Shown here in pieces: positions 7,723 to 15,700 of a stretch of 33,463 nt of DNA. The notes beneath the pieces are model-generated. The model searched no databases. It was not told where the DNA came from and saw only the letters and a list, made by a program, of their open reading frames with translations. The first letter of the stretch is position 1; every line of letters starts with the position of its first letter. The DNA is taken from assembly GCF_000513195.1 (NCBI RefSeq), contig NZ_CBVI010000110.1, positions 1 through 33,463 of the forward strand, in the 5' to 3' direction. This stretch comes from Bacteroides timonensis (lineage in GTDB: Bacteria; Bacteroidota; Bacteroidia; Bacteroidales; Bacteroidaceae). Both the position numbers and the translations under genes were made by a program.

Positions 7723-9039
7723 ATGTACGAAGCGAAGCAGAATAAGGAAAAACGAAATCGGGGTGTTGTAAATAATATCAAAAAGGCTGATCGATATAAG
7801 AACAAAGTCAGTACTCCTAATTATTATGTCAATCAAATGATGTTGACAAGGAGAAATGAGGGTAGAAAAAGTAAAATAGATTGTTTTAGAACTCGTTTTG
7901 CTGATATTAATATTGAGCATCAAGATGCTTCTACAATATTTATCGAGAAGTTAAACTATTTTATACAAGAAATTAGCAAATCCGAATTCAATAGTCAATT
8001 ATCATTTTACGGCGTGTATTTTGGTAGCATGGGACCGCATACAATTGCACATTCGTCATTAAAGAAAACGATTGATAATTTGTCAAAAGAAGGTATTGCA
8101 GATAAATTTTGCCAACTAATTCAAACACCTGATCAAATTCAAACAATTTTAGCGAACGAAACTATCTTTTATCCTGTATCAGAATATAATGAAAACTTAG
8201 GATTAAATTCACCACGTTTGAATTCGTATATAAAAATGTATTCTGAATTGTATAACACATGTAGTGGTATTGCAGAATATTTTCAGAGCAATATTAATTT
8301 TATAAATGAAATCGAACAACCTACTTATAGCGATGAGAATGCAATTTATACATCTCAAATAGAACAACTTTGGAAATATCTTCAAGATAATATGGTTTAT
8401 TTATTAAATCTTAATCCATATGCCACTTATGCATGGCATCGTACAACAGGATATACAGATGAAGAAATTAGAGGTAAAGGAGAATCTTCTTGTAATTTGT
8501 TTGATATTACAGAAGAAGATTTTCCCCAAAAAATAGATAAGTTTTTTGATAAATTATCACTCTGTGATATAACATTCTATGATATAGATGGTTTCATTAA
8601 TTATATATGTGTATTTTTCCCGAACATAGAGAAATCTAATATTAAAGTTTTTTTACTATCCAATCGTATTATTCAACTTCCGAATGTCCCAATTGAAATT
8701 AGTGAAGATGAAATTGATAACTACTTTATTGACATGCAAAATGTTAATTATACATTCTCATTAAAGAAAATTGCTACAATGTCAATTATTAGACATGTTG
8801 ATATTATTATTTTTGCTAAAAAAATATTACAGTTGCCAGATATAATGGATGTGTTGGATCAAATATTTACGATATTGTCTTATGTCTATGATGAATTTGT
8901 AGAACAAGTATCTCAATTGGTCTCTCAGCTAATGCAATTGAACAATGATGAACAATTTATAGACATATATAACTTGTTAGAAAAAAATGAATTACCCGTC
9001 CCGGCGGATGTGTCATCATGTGTGGTCGGAAGAAATTAA
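7723..9039 (+). CDS. AT-rich orphan protein, candidate eCIS effector (C-terminus altered)
   Basis: I recognise no family in these 438 residues. The protein is rich in Asn, Ile and Lys, without a signal peptide, and strongly AT-rich against the backbone, pointing to separate origin. ATG at 7723 is chosen over TTG 7714 and ATG 7717 because it gives MYEAKQNKEKRNRGV, which parallels MYEGKEHRKAISRVV of the gene at 9210. A helix-rich region lies at about 390-425. The last 14 residues (PVPADVSSCVVGRN) and the stop are encoded by direct repeat 1, whose first base is the first base of that Pro codon. The original C-terminus was therefore probably cut off by the repeat-bearing insertion. Position between eCIS genes suggests a payload; that is inference. 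Confidence 0.6.
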   Translation: MYEAKQNKEKRNRGVVNNIKKADRYKNKVSTPNYYVNQMMLTRRNEGRKSKIDCFRTRFADINIEHQDASTIFIEKLNYFIQEISKSEFNSQLSFYGVYFGSMGPHTIAHSSLKKTIDNLSKEGIADKFCQLIQTPDQIQTILANETIFYPVSEYNENLGLNSPRLNSYIKMYSELYNTCSGIAEYFQSNINFINEIEQPTYSDENAIYTSQIEQLWKYLQDNMVYLLNLNPYATYAWHRTTGYTDEEIRGKGESSCNLFDITEEDFPQKIDKFFDKLSLCDITFYDIDGFINYICVFFPNIEKSNIKVFLLSNRIIQLPNVPIEISEDEIDNYFIDMQNVNYTFSLKKIATMSIIRHVDIIIFAKKILQLPDIMDVLDQIFTILSYVYDEFVEQVSQLVSQLMQLNNDEQFIDIYNLLEKNELPVPADVSSCVVGRN

Positions 9040-9143
9040 TTGTAACACCCTCAATGAAAAAGGATTAAATTTGCAGTATCAATTATAAAATTTATAAGCC
9101 ATGTATTTGAATGAATTGAAATATCATGCCGCAGACTTAGTCC
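8995..9143 (+). repeat. 149-bp direct repeat, copy 1
   Basis: This segment recurs at 9781-9929 with four mismatches by eye and identical length. It starts CCCGTCCCGGCGGATGTG and ends GCAGACTTAGTCC. It supplies the 3' end of the upstream gene, then a non-coding stretch, then an ATG at 9103 opening the same reading frame (MYLNELKYHAADLV) as copy 2 (MHLNELKYHAADLV). In copy 1 that frame is lost after 9143. The pair flanks the effector gene at 9210. Confidence 0.9.
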
Positions 9144-9209
9144 CCTTGCGAGGTGGCTACTATTCAAGAGAAAAGAAGAATGAGTAATAATTTTGAAATA
9201 GAATGAAGT

Positions 9210-9770
9210 ATGTACGAAGGAAAAGAACATAGAAAAGCGATCAGTCGGGTAGTAGAAACTCCCACAAAACGAATATGTAGTTATACGCAAGTTTCGCAAA
9301 AAAAATCCTTGCAAAACCTAAATATGAAAAGCCAGCGTATATTACAGAAGATGGCATGGACTGCAACCCGACCCTTAGGCCAAATACCTTTAGTAGGTCC
9401 ATTACCACAGAATCAAAATAATATAGTATTTAATCCTATGCACGCAAAAACTGAAAATCATAATATGGGTAATCTGAGTTTTAATCATCGACATATTATT
9501 TTTGACAGACCTCAAAATTTACCTATAGGGAACTATGATAATATCGGCTTTCATTGTGCAAATGGATCGGTTTATGGTGCTGGAGCACTGTTTTCTGAAC
9601 CATGGCAAAGAATGGGATATAGAATAAGACGACAAATTTCACATAATAATGGGGAAGATCAGCGATTGCATCAAGCAATAAATAACAATGCAAATCCAGG
9701 AAACTACAACTTGCTTTTTAACAATTGTCAAGATTGGGTAGATAGGGTTACCACGGCAGCTGGTTTATGA
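9210..9770 (+). CDS. Candidate eCIS effector with LRAT/NlpC-P60-like cysteine motif
   Basis: The protein has 186 residues. The C-terminal part carries NNCQDWVDRV (Cys173), the catalytic-Cys pattern of permuted papain-like enzymes (LRAT, NlpC/P60-like and related toxin domains). A His-rich strand, FNHRHIIFD (His93, His95, about residues 91-99), comes before it, the correct order for the permuted His...Cys arrangement. These enzymes cut or transfer acyl or peptide bonds; the substrate is unknown. The N-terminus (about 1-50) is basic and shares MYE.K...R.V with the 7723 protein and, more loosely, the start of the DUF4157 protein, suggesting a loading signal. There is no signal peptide. It is AT-rich and flanked by 149-bp direct repeats, so it looks like an exchangeable payload. 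Confidence 0.65.
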   Translation: MYEGKEHRKAISRVVETPTKRICSYTQVSQKKSLQNLNMKSQRILQKMAWTATRPLGQIPLVGPLPQNQNNIVFNPMHAKTENHNMGNLSFNHRHIIFDRPQNLPIGNYDNIGFHCANGSVYGAGALFSEPWQRMGYRIRRQISHNNGEDQRLHQAINNNANPGNYNLLFNNCQDWVDRVTTAAGL

Positions 9771-9780
9771 TTTCCGTTCC

Positions 9781-9929
9781 CCCGTCCCGGCGGATGTGTC
9801 ATCATGAGTGGTCGGAAGAAATTAATTGTAACACCTTAAATGAAAAAGGATTAAATTTGCAGTATCAATTATAAAATTTATAAGCCATGCATTTGAATGA
9901 ATTGAAATATCATGCCGCAGACTTAGTCC
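9781..9929 (+). repeat. 149-bp direct repeat, copy 2
   Basis: This is the second copy of the repeat at 8995-9143, beginning 8 bp after the stop triplet at 9768-9770. Here the reading frame opened inside the repeat (ATG 9887) continues past the repeat end to 10024. Copy 2 therefore retains more of the parent element than copy 1. A weaker similarity to its front (TTTGTCATCATAGGTGGTCG) appears at 11849-11868. Confidence 0.9.
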
Positions 9930-10024
9930 GCATGTTGCCGGAGCAGACCTTGGCACGTATGGCAGCCACAACGAGTATGCCACGGCTCCATTACGCAACC
10001 CAAGTGACAATAGGATTTGGTTGA
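9887..10024 (+). pseudogene. Remnant reading frame, possibly a transposase N-terminus
   Basis: This 45-residue frame starts MHLNELKYHAADLVRMLPEQ and ends in a TGA at 10022-10024. The 'K.HA..LV.MLPE..LA..A..T' text resembles the opening of some Bacteroidales IS4-type transposases, but I cannot confirm this. Its first 43 nt are duplicated in the repeat at 9103. It is best read as the left end of a decayed insertion element. It could also be a fragment of an unrelated gene. Confidence 0.35.
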
Positions 10025-10080
10025 CAAATATATAGGTTTAAATAGATTCACTCTATCAAATCTAAAACGAAAGAACGCTC

Positions 10081-10162
10081 TTTGACGTGCTGAAACAAAA
10101 CAGGAAATAAGAGATAAAATAAGTAAAATGCGTTGCATGAGTTGATTAATTAGTTAACTTTG
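10081..10162 (+). promoter_or_regulatory. Promoter of the toxin-antitoxin pair with distal TTTGAC element
   Basis: TAACTTTG at 10155-10162 is a good -7 box, with TTGC at 10133-10136 as a plausible -33 (18-bp gap). Transcription should start near 10169, 14 bp before the toxin ATG. TTTGAC at 10081 (in GAACGCTCTTTGACGTGCTG) lies 74 bp upstream of the -7 box, the same distance as in front of the GNAT cassette. Confidence 0.6.
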
Positions 10163-10182
10163 CAACATCAAAAGCACCAGAG

Positions 10183-10539
10183 ATGAAATACATCAGAGAA
10201 ATTACAATCCACGGTGATTACTTTGCCGAATTTTACGATGAGCAAACGCCGTCTGTCCAACGCAAGATAAACTACGTGCTGAATCTGATCCGTGTAGAAG
10301 AAAAGATTCCATCCAAGTTTTTCAAGAATATTGAAACAGTGGCAGGTCTTTTTGAGATTCGGGTAGAAATGGAAGGCAACATATATCGCATCTTTTGTTG
10401 TTTTGATGAAGGGCGGCTGGTAGTGCTTTTCAACGGCTTCCAGAAGAAGACGCAGAAAACACCACCGCAAGAAATAAAGAAAGCCACCGCAATAATGAAC
10501 GAATATTTTAATTCAAAGAAGAAAGGAACAGAAAGATGA
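10183..10539 (+). CDS. RelE/HigB-like toxin (phage Gp49-type)
   Basis: These 118 residues follow the Gp49/HigB mRNA-interferase family: DYFAEFYDEQTPSVQRKINYVLNLI, then FFKNIETVAGLFEIRVEMEGNIYRIFCCFDEG, then VLFNGFQKKTQKTPPQEIKKA. The 'GL.E.R....N..R.F' and 'F.KK.QKTP..EI..A' blocks hold the basic residues that in this family act on ribosome-bound mRNA. Its TGA overlaps the ATG of the antitoxin gene (ATGA), the usual toxin-first higBA order. It probably stabilises the cargo island. Length is normal and the gene looks intact. Confidence 0.93.
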   Translation: MKYIREITIHGDYFAEFYDEQTPSVQRKINYVLNLIRVEEKIPSKFFKNIETVAGLFEIRVEMEGNIYRIFCCFDEGRLVVLFNGFQKKTQKTPPQEIKKATAIMNEYFNSKKKGTER

Positions 10540-10844
10540 ATGCAACAAAGAAATCAATTAAAGGCTGCCGCACTTTTGATGACATCCTCAACGTTCAGTA
10601 TGGTTCCGAAGGTACTCCCGAACGCGACCAATTTGAATGTGATGCCGAAGCCTTCATCCTTGCCGAACGCCTGAAGGAAGAACGTCTGAAAGCCGGGCTT
10701 ACGCAAGAACAGCTTGCTGAGAAGATAGGCACCAAGAAATCGTACATCTCGCGCATCGAGAACGGAAAGGCAGACGTACAACTATCCACCCTCTACAAGA
10801 TTTTCCAGGGGTTGGGAAAGCGCGTCAGTCTGACTATCTTGTAA
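10536..10844 (+). CDS. XRE-family antitoxin (HigA-like)
   Basis: This 102-residue DNA-binding protein has a classic XRE helix-turn-helix at about residues 46-100 (LKAGLTQEQLAEKIGTKKSY, then ISRIENGKADVQLSTLYKIF). The N-terminal 45 residues (SIKGCRTFDDILNVQYGSEG) are a probable toxin-wrapping arm. It overlaps the toxin gene by 4 nt, so production is coupled. By analogy with HigA it should neutralise the toxin and repress the promoter at 10155. A strong terminator follows 27 bp after its stop. Confidence 0.93.
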   Translation: MNATKKSIKGCRTFDDILNVQYGSEGTPERDQFECDAEAFILAERLKEERLKAGLTQEQLAEKIGTKKSYISRIENGKADVQLSTLYKIFQGLGKRVSLTIL

Positions 10845-10871
10845 GCCGTCGGGCACTCTCCTCTCTTATTT

Positions 10872-10920
10872 CCGTCCTGCCGTTTCAATCTGCATTGAAA
10901 CGGCAGGACGGCTTTGTTTT
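10872..10920 (+). terminator. Strong terminator of the toxin-antitoxin operon
   Basis: A perfect 18-bp stem (10872-10889 with 10894-10911, CCGTCCTGCCGTTTCAAT and its complement) closes a CTGC tetraloop and is followed by CTTTGTTTT. Because the stem is perfect it could also act on antisense transcription. Confidence 0.9.
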
Positions 10921-11022
10921 GTAGCGGCATGTATGGAGTAAAGATGATAAAAAAGAAGAACGCTCTTTGACATATTGGGAAAAAGGAATAATGAAGAAAA
11001 CTTAATAGCCCGGATTTTAATT

Positions 11023-11085
11023 GTGTCGAATTCGACACGGATAATTCTAAACCCACCGAATTCGAGGGGTTTAGAATTATCCGTG
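11023..11085 (+). repeat. Two overlapping inverted repeats
   Basis: GTGTCGAATTCGACAC (11023-11038) is a perfect 16-bp palindrome. It runs by three bases into a perfect 19-bp inverted repeat (11036-11054 and 11067-11085, CACGGATAATTCTAAACCC and its complement) around a 12-base loop that also contains GAATTCGA. They lie in the front part of the KilA-N remnant. They could be operator or hairpin DNA, or the trace of an inverted duplication. Confidence 0.85.
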
Positions 11086-11153
11086 AAAACAGGCTGTAAT
11101 GTCTTTATTTTAAGCTATCTGGGCACATGGAAAACGATTCATAATCCCGGTTT

Positions 11154-11179
11154 TAAAGTGGTCGAATTTGACCACTTTA
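11154..11179 (+). repeat. Inverted repeat with GTCGAATTTGAC core
   Basis: Ten-base arms TAAAGTGGTC and GACCACTTTA surround GAATTT. The core GGTCGAATTTGACC closely resembles the palindrome at 11023. Here it also encodes VVEFDHF of the KilA-N remnant, so coding constraint may explain part of it. Confidence 0.7.
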
Positions 11180-11665
11180 GAAAGCAGGCTGATTTGCCGA
11201 GCTTTGTCTTGAGTGCGTCTGAATGGATTGAGAGAACCAATGCCATCAGTGTACCTTTCAAGCTCTATCTGATAGAGGAATTTCAACGGCTGAAAGAGCA
11301 GGAACAGGCACAGATAGGCTGGACTGCTAAACGGGAGCCGACGTGCTGAACATGGCACTGTTCGGAATGACCGCCTTGGAATGGCGCGACAAGCATCCCG
11401 ACCTGAAAGGCAATATCCGTGACTACGCTTCGGTGAACGAACTGATATGCCTCTCGAACATGGAAAGCCTGAATGCCGTGTTTATCCAAGACGGAATTCC
11501 ACAACGTGAACGGCTCATCCGGCTGAACCGCATCGCCATACAGCAGATGCAGGTGCTGGAAGATATGGCAGGACGCAAGCTGCTGAAATAATTGCCGGTA
11601 AAAAGGCTCCAACTGTCGCAAATTTTGCGACAACTCGTAAAACGATAGATCTATTCTCCATTATT

Positions 11666-11717
11666 CCGCTTTCCCTTTGCGACATATCGCCGCAGGAGGA
11701 AAGCGGTTTTCTTTTTC
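11666..11717 (+). terminator. Terminator, first copy of the pre-baseplate terminator
   Basis: CCGCTTTCC (11666-11674) pairs with GGAAAGCGG (11698-11706) and is followed by a T-rich tract. A related terminator with the same outer stem occurs at 12687-12733 before the intact baseplate gene. This copy belongs to the duplicated flank described at 11769. Confidence 0.75.
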
Positions 11718-11768
11718 CCAAGAATTGAAGAATACAGAAATATTGAGATATAAAAAAACAAATAGACA

Positions 11769-11831
11769 ATGGTAACGGACAACAGAAAAGGCGGCACGCT
11801 CCGCACAGACTATAAAACAGACCTCCACCGG
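11769..11831 (+). pseudogene. Truncated duplicate of the baseplate-J gene 5' end
   Basis: ATG at 11769 begins MVTDNRKGGTLRTDYKTDLH, against MATNDRHSGTLRTDYETDRA of the intact gene at 12785. Similarity also covers about 100 bp upstream, including TTATTCCGCTTTC, the terminator stem and the GAATACAGAAA(A)TATTGAGATATAAA leader. It breaks off at about 11831; foreign sequence then runs to a stop, with a faint echo of the 149-bp repeat at 11849. The DUF1016 cassette lies between the two copies. The two differ at many bases, so this is an old or imported copy rather than a recent tandem duplication. Confidence 0.85.
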
Positions 11832-11923
11832 TCAATAAGTATTAGGATTTGTCATCATAGGTGGTCGAAAGATATTACAAATCCGATTGGACGAAAGATG
11901 AATTAGCTTGAAGAAGAACGTTC

Positions 11924-11999
11924 TTTGACATATTGGGAAAAGGAATAATGGGAAAAGCGACTGAATATGCGTAAGTTACGGGCATTTTTATTACTTTTG
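11924..11999 (+). promoter_or_regulatory. Promoter of the DUF1016 remnant with distal TTTGAC element
   Basis: TACTTTTG at 11992-11999 is a -7 box match. TTTGAC at 11924 lies in GAACGTTCTTTGACATATTGGGAAAA, nearly identical for about 25 bases to the element before the KilA-N remnant at 10959-10985. Spacing to the -7 box is 68 bp. The leader from about 12006 to the ATG at 12071 shows nothing further. Confidence 0.5.
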
Positions 12000-12070
12000 C
12001 AAACTGACATAAAGAGATTCGGCTATGCCATTATGCAGAAAGCCGGAACAAATTATATTAAGGCAAAAGC

Positions 12071-12622
12071 ATGAAAGAGGACAAGAACATAACTGTAACA
12101 AACATCACCCAAGTAGTCAATGACATCAAGCAAATCATTGATGCGGGGAGAACGGCTGCATACTCAGCCGTAGACGCTACCATGATTGCCACTTACTGGA
12201 ACATAGGCAGGCGTATCGTGGAAGAGGAACAGTATGGGCAGGAACGCGCCCAATACGATAAGGAACTGATAAAGTCGCTCGCAAAGGAGCTGGCGCATGA
12301 ATATGGCAGCGGTTACAGCCAACGGTATCTGGCCTATTTCCGGAAATTCTACCTCACGATGCCCGACTTGACAATTTTGCAAACACGTTTGCAAAATCTG
12401 AGGTGGTTGTACGATGAACTGAAACGAACGGAAGGCGACAATCCGACCATAGGCATTGTACTCTGTTCGGAGACGGATGCCGACATAGCCAAATACTCCA
12501 TATTGAAAGGCAATGAACAGATATTCGCCACGAAGTACAAGCTCTACCTGCCTACGGAAGAGCAATTGCGCCGCGAGATAGAGCGACAGAAGGAACTATA
12601 TCTGATGCAGCATGGCAAGTAA
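12071..12622 (+). CDS. DUF1016 (YhcG-type) nuclease remnant lacking its catalytic core
   Basis: The protein has 183 residues, against about 340-370 for the usual DUF1016/PDDEXK protein. Residues 1 to about 114 are the N-terminal DUF1016 helical domain (VVNDIKQIIDAGRTAAYSAV, TYWNIGRRIVEEEQYGQERA, YGSGYSQRYLAYFRKFYL). About 115-183 jump straight to the C-terminal tail (YDELKRTEGDNPTIGIVLCS, then QIFATKYKLYLPTEEQL). The segment that normally holds the PD-(D/E)XK residues (the 'FYIDLVFYN...VLIDLK' region) is absent, apparently by an in-frame deletion near LRWLYDELK. The product, if made, should be nuclease-dead. A terminator follows at 12687. Confidence 0.8.
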   Translation: MKEDKNITVTNITQVVNDIKQIIDAGRTAAYSAVDATMIATYWNIGRRIVEEEQYGQERAQYDKELIKSLAKELAHEYGSGYSQRYLAYFRKFYLTMPDLTILQTRLQNLRWLYDELKRTEGDNPTIGIVLCSETDADIAKYSILKGNEQIFATKYKLYLPTEEQLRREIERQKELYLMQHGK

Positions 12623-12686
12623 AGACCGATATATGAGATTGTGAACACTGCGCTCACAATCTATGCTATTATCAATTCCATTATTC

Positions 12687-12733
12687 CGCTTTCTGTTAGT
12701 CACTGAATGTGATTAGAGGAAAGCGTTTTTTTT
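12687..12733 (+). terminator. Terminator before the baseplate-J gene
   Basis: CGCTTTC (12687-12693) pairs with GAAAGCG (12719-12725), with an inner TCAC/GTGA stem, followed by eight T. It ends the DUF1016 cassette transcript 52 bp upstream of the baseplate-J ATG and shares its outer stem with the terminator at 11666. Confidence 0.85.
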
Positions 12734-12784
12734 CCCGGTAATTGAAGAATACAGAAAATATTGAGATATAAAAATAATATAACA

Positions 12785-15700
12785 ATGGCAACGAATGACA
12801 GACACAGCGGCACGCTCCGCACCGACTACGAGACCGACCGGGCACGGCTGGACGGCTTTCCGGCCATGGAAAGCGACCGGAACATCCTGCTCCATCAGCT
12901 TATCGAAGCCGGAGGGGAGATTCATTATCGTGAAGGGAAGCAAGAGGGAACACTCGCCCCCCTGCTGGAGAACCAGGTACTGACGGTGATTGCCGATATT
13001 GTCCGCAAGAAATTGTCGGGCTATGGCGGCAGCTATGCCGAAGGGCATGGTACGACAAAGCAAAGCGCGTATGCCGATAAGCTGGAAGCGGACATCCGCA
13101 GATGGATTGCCCGGTTGGACGGGTATCTGGAGCACAGCTGGCGGACAGGCAATAGCGGAAGTCCTGCCACGGAAACCGCGCTTCAACTGAAAGGACAGCT
13201 CGAAGCGTCATTGGAAAAGACGGAGGCAGCGGACAAGCCCGAATACTTCCGGATGCTCCGTACCGTCACCGCCATACAGGAAAATGCGGAACACTACTTG
13301 CGACAAGCCGCGGACAGCGGCGACACGGAACCTGCGCTTGCCCTGCTCATCGCCTGTCTGAAAAACTACAGCAGCATTGCCGGAGCCTTCAACAGCCGCC
13401 TTGCCTCGCTGCCCGAACTTTACCGCCGGGACATCCTGCACGCCGTACCCCGGGGAGCGGTGCAGGACAATGCCTACCTTGTCATCACTCCTGCCGCCGG
13501 AAAAGCAGGGTTCACCATTTCCAAAGCCCAGCCATTCCCTGCCGGACAGAATGCCGCAGGGGAAGACCTGATTTACCGGACCACCCAAAAGGAATACATC
13601 AGCCCGATGCAGTACGAAAAGGTGGATATGGGCTCTATGCAGTCGGGCTGGCAGTTGGAGTCGCCCCTGCTTGTGCTGGACGAGGGTGAACGGAGGGTAA
13701 CCATCCGCTTTAAATTGACCACGGACAATGATGTACCTTCCGGGGACATGAAGGAGGGCTTCACACTGCAATACGCCACGGCTGAAGGATGGACGGAAGT
13801 ACCCTCTGAATGTTCCGCTTCCGATGGGAACCTCTGTTTCCGCTTTGCTCTCCACCATGATGAAGCTGCCCCCACGTCCTGCATCCAGGAGATACACGGC
13901 ATGGTGACGGAATATCCGGCTCTCCGCATACTGACCATCGACAGCTCCTGCCAATGGGCAAAAGACGTAAGGTTCACCGATGTACAAATGGAGGTGAATG
14001 TAAGCGGCATACACAACTTCACGTTCTACAACGAACTGGGGGAGGTAGACACGTCGCAGCCTTTCTCTCCCTTCGGCATACAGGCCGGACGCGGCGCCTG
14101 GTTCCTGTTCGGGAATGATGAGATGGGGCTGAAACACTTGCAGACCGTTTGCCTGACCGGACGGTGGCAGAAGCTGCCCGAAACGGAAGCGGAATTCAAC
14201 GAGATATACAAGGAGTACGGAGCCGATGCGGACTCGTTCACGATAGATACCGAATACCAAAAGGACAGAGCGTGGCACCCCTGTGCAGACGGCGGACAGA
14301 AACTGTTCTCCTTTGACGGGAACGGTAAATTCTGCCCGGCCAGGATAGCTTTCAACTTTGCCGGACTGCTGTTCTCCTCCGGAAACGCAAGTGGCAAAGA
14401 TGAATACAGCCGTGAAAAGAACGGATTCTTCCGCGCCACCCTGCAAAGCCCCGCCATCGGCTTCGGCACGGATGCCTACCGCAAGCGGTTCACCGACGTG
14501 ATGATTCACAACGGCCGCTGCAAGGAGAAGGAACGCAAGCCGCTGCCACCGGAACCGGCCGTGCCCCTGCTGGCGGATGTGGAGCTGTCCTATACCGCTG
14601 GGGAAACAACGGAAACAACAGATTCCTCCATCCGGCTGGGCCGTATCACAGCACTGCCGGAGATGAATCCTGTTCCCATAGAATCGGGAAAAGAACAGCC
14701 ATTCTTGCCTGCTGTTCCGTCCGGACATCTGCTTTACTTCGCTTTCTCCCATGCAGAAGGAGAAAAGAGCGTGCGGGTGTATCTCGACATGACCTTGCCC
14801 CGAGAGAAGATACCCTTCTACAATCCGCAGTCCGGAAGCAGCCTGAAACTGAGTTGGGAATGGTGGAACGGGACCGACTGGGAATCCCTCATCGGGGATG
14901 CCGTCCGTGCCGAAGAGACCAACGGACTGACGCAAAGCGGTTTCATCGAAATCAAGCTGCCGAGAAAAATAGAAACCTCCCATACCGACAGGAAAGGGAG
15001 GATGTGGCTGCGTGCCGCCCTGACGGGTGACACCACCGCCTGCCTCGCCGTCCGCAGCATTTGGACAAACTGCATCCGGGTGACCGCACAGAACGGCGAC
15101 GGCACACCGCTGCCTGCCGGAACGATACAAGGTCTGCCGGAAGCGGACGAGCGGATAGAAAGCATCGTCCAGCCTCTGGACGGCTTCGGAGGCCGCCCTG
15201 CCGGAACGGAGAGCGAAACCGCCGTGCACCAGACCGCACGCATCGGCAACCGCCACCGTGCCGTGACGATGAAGGACTACGAGGAACTGGTGCTGGAGCA
15301 TTTTCCCGAGGTAGACAAGGCGCAGTGCATCCCCGTCCCACGGGACAAGGGCGCTTCGGAAATCCGCCTCGTGGTGTTCAGCCGCGCGGAGGACAGCCGC
15401 TACTTCCTCTCCCCGGCATGGAAGCTGGCGGAGATACAGCGGCTCGTCAGCCGGTATGCGCCGTCCTTCGTCACCCTGCGCGTAATGAATCCCGTGTATG
15501 AAAAGGTGAGCATACACTGCAAGGCGGTGCTGTGGGACAAGGTGCGGGACGAGGGGAAGACCATCCGCCAGCTGGTGGTGCTGGCACAGAACCACATCGC
15601 GCCGTGGTACCGGAAAGGCGGCATCCCCGAACTGCAACAAAGCTTCTCCTACAAGGAGCTGCACGCCCGGATGGCGAACCACGAGGACCTGAGGAAAGTC

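Larger units (their letters stand above)
10975..11591 (+). pseudogene. Decayed KilA-N domain gene with internal deletions
   Basis: Two frames together resemble a Bacteroides KilA-N protein (phage-type DNA-binding domain, usually about 270 residues). Frame 1 (to 11349) holds LGTWKTIHNPGFKVVEFDHF, SFVLSASEWIERTNAIS and VPFKLYLIEEFQRLKEQEQA, then GWTAKRE. Frame 2 (from 11343) holds MLNMALFGMTALEWRDKHPD and IRDYASVNELICLSNMESLN. The stretch normally between TNAI and SVPFK is missing, as is the linker between TAKRE and ADVLNM, and the second loss shifts the frame at about 11337. The N-terminal part is replaced by palindromic DNA at 11023-11085. A distal TTTGAC element at 10966 has no clear -7 box after it. 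Confidence 0.75.

Noticed and set aside
11154..11179. A transcription terminator
   Set aside because: The stem is inside coding-like sequence and is not followed by a T tract.
10975..11349. An intact 124-residue gene at this position
   Set aside because: It is the front of a KilA-N gene with internal losses, ending in a frameshifted tail; the rest lies in another frame.
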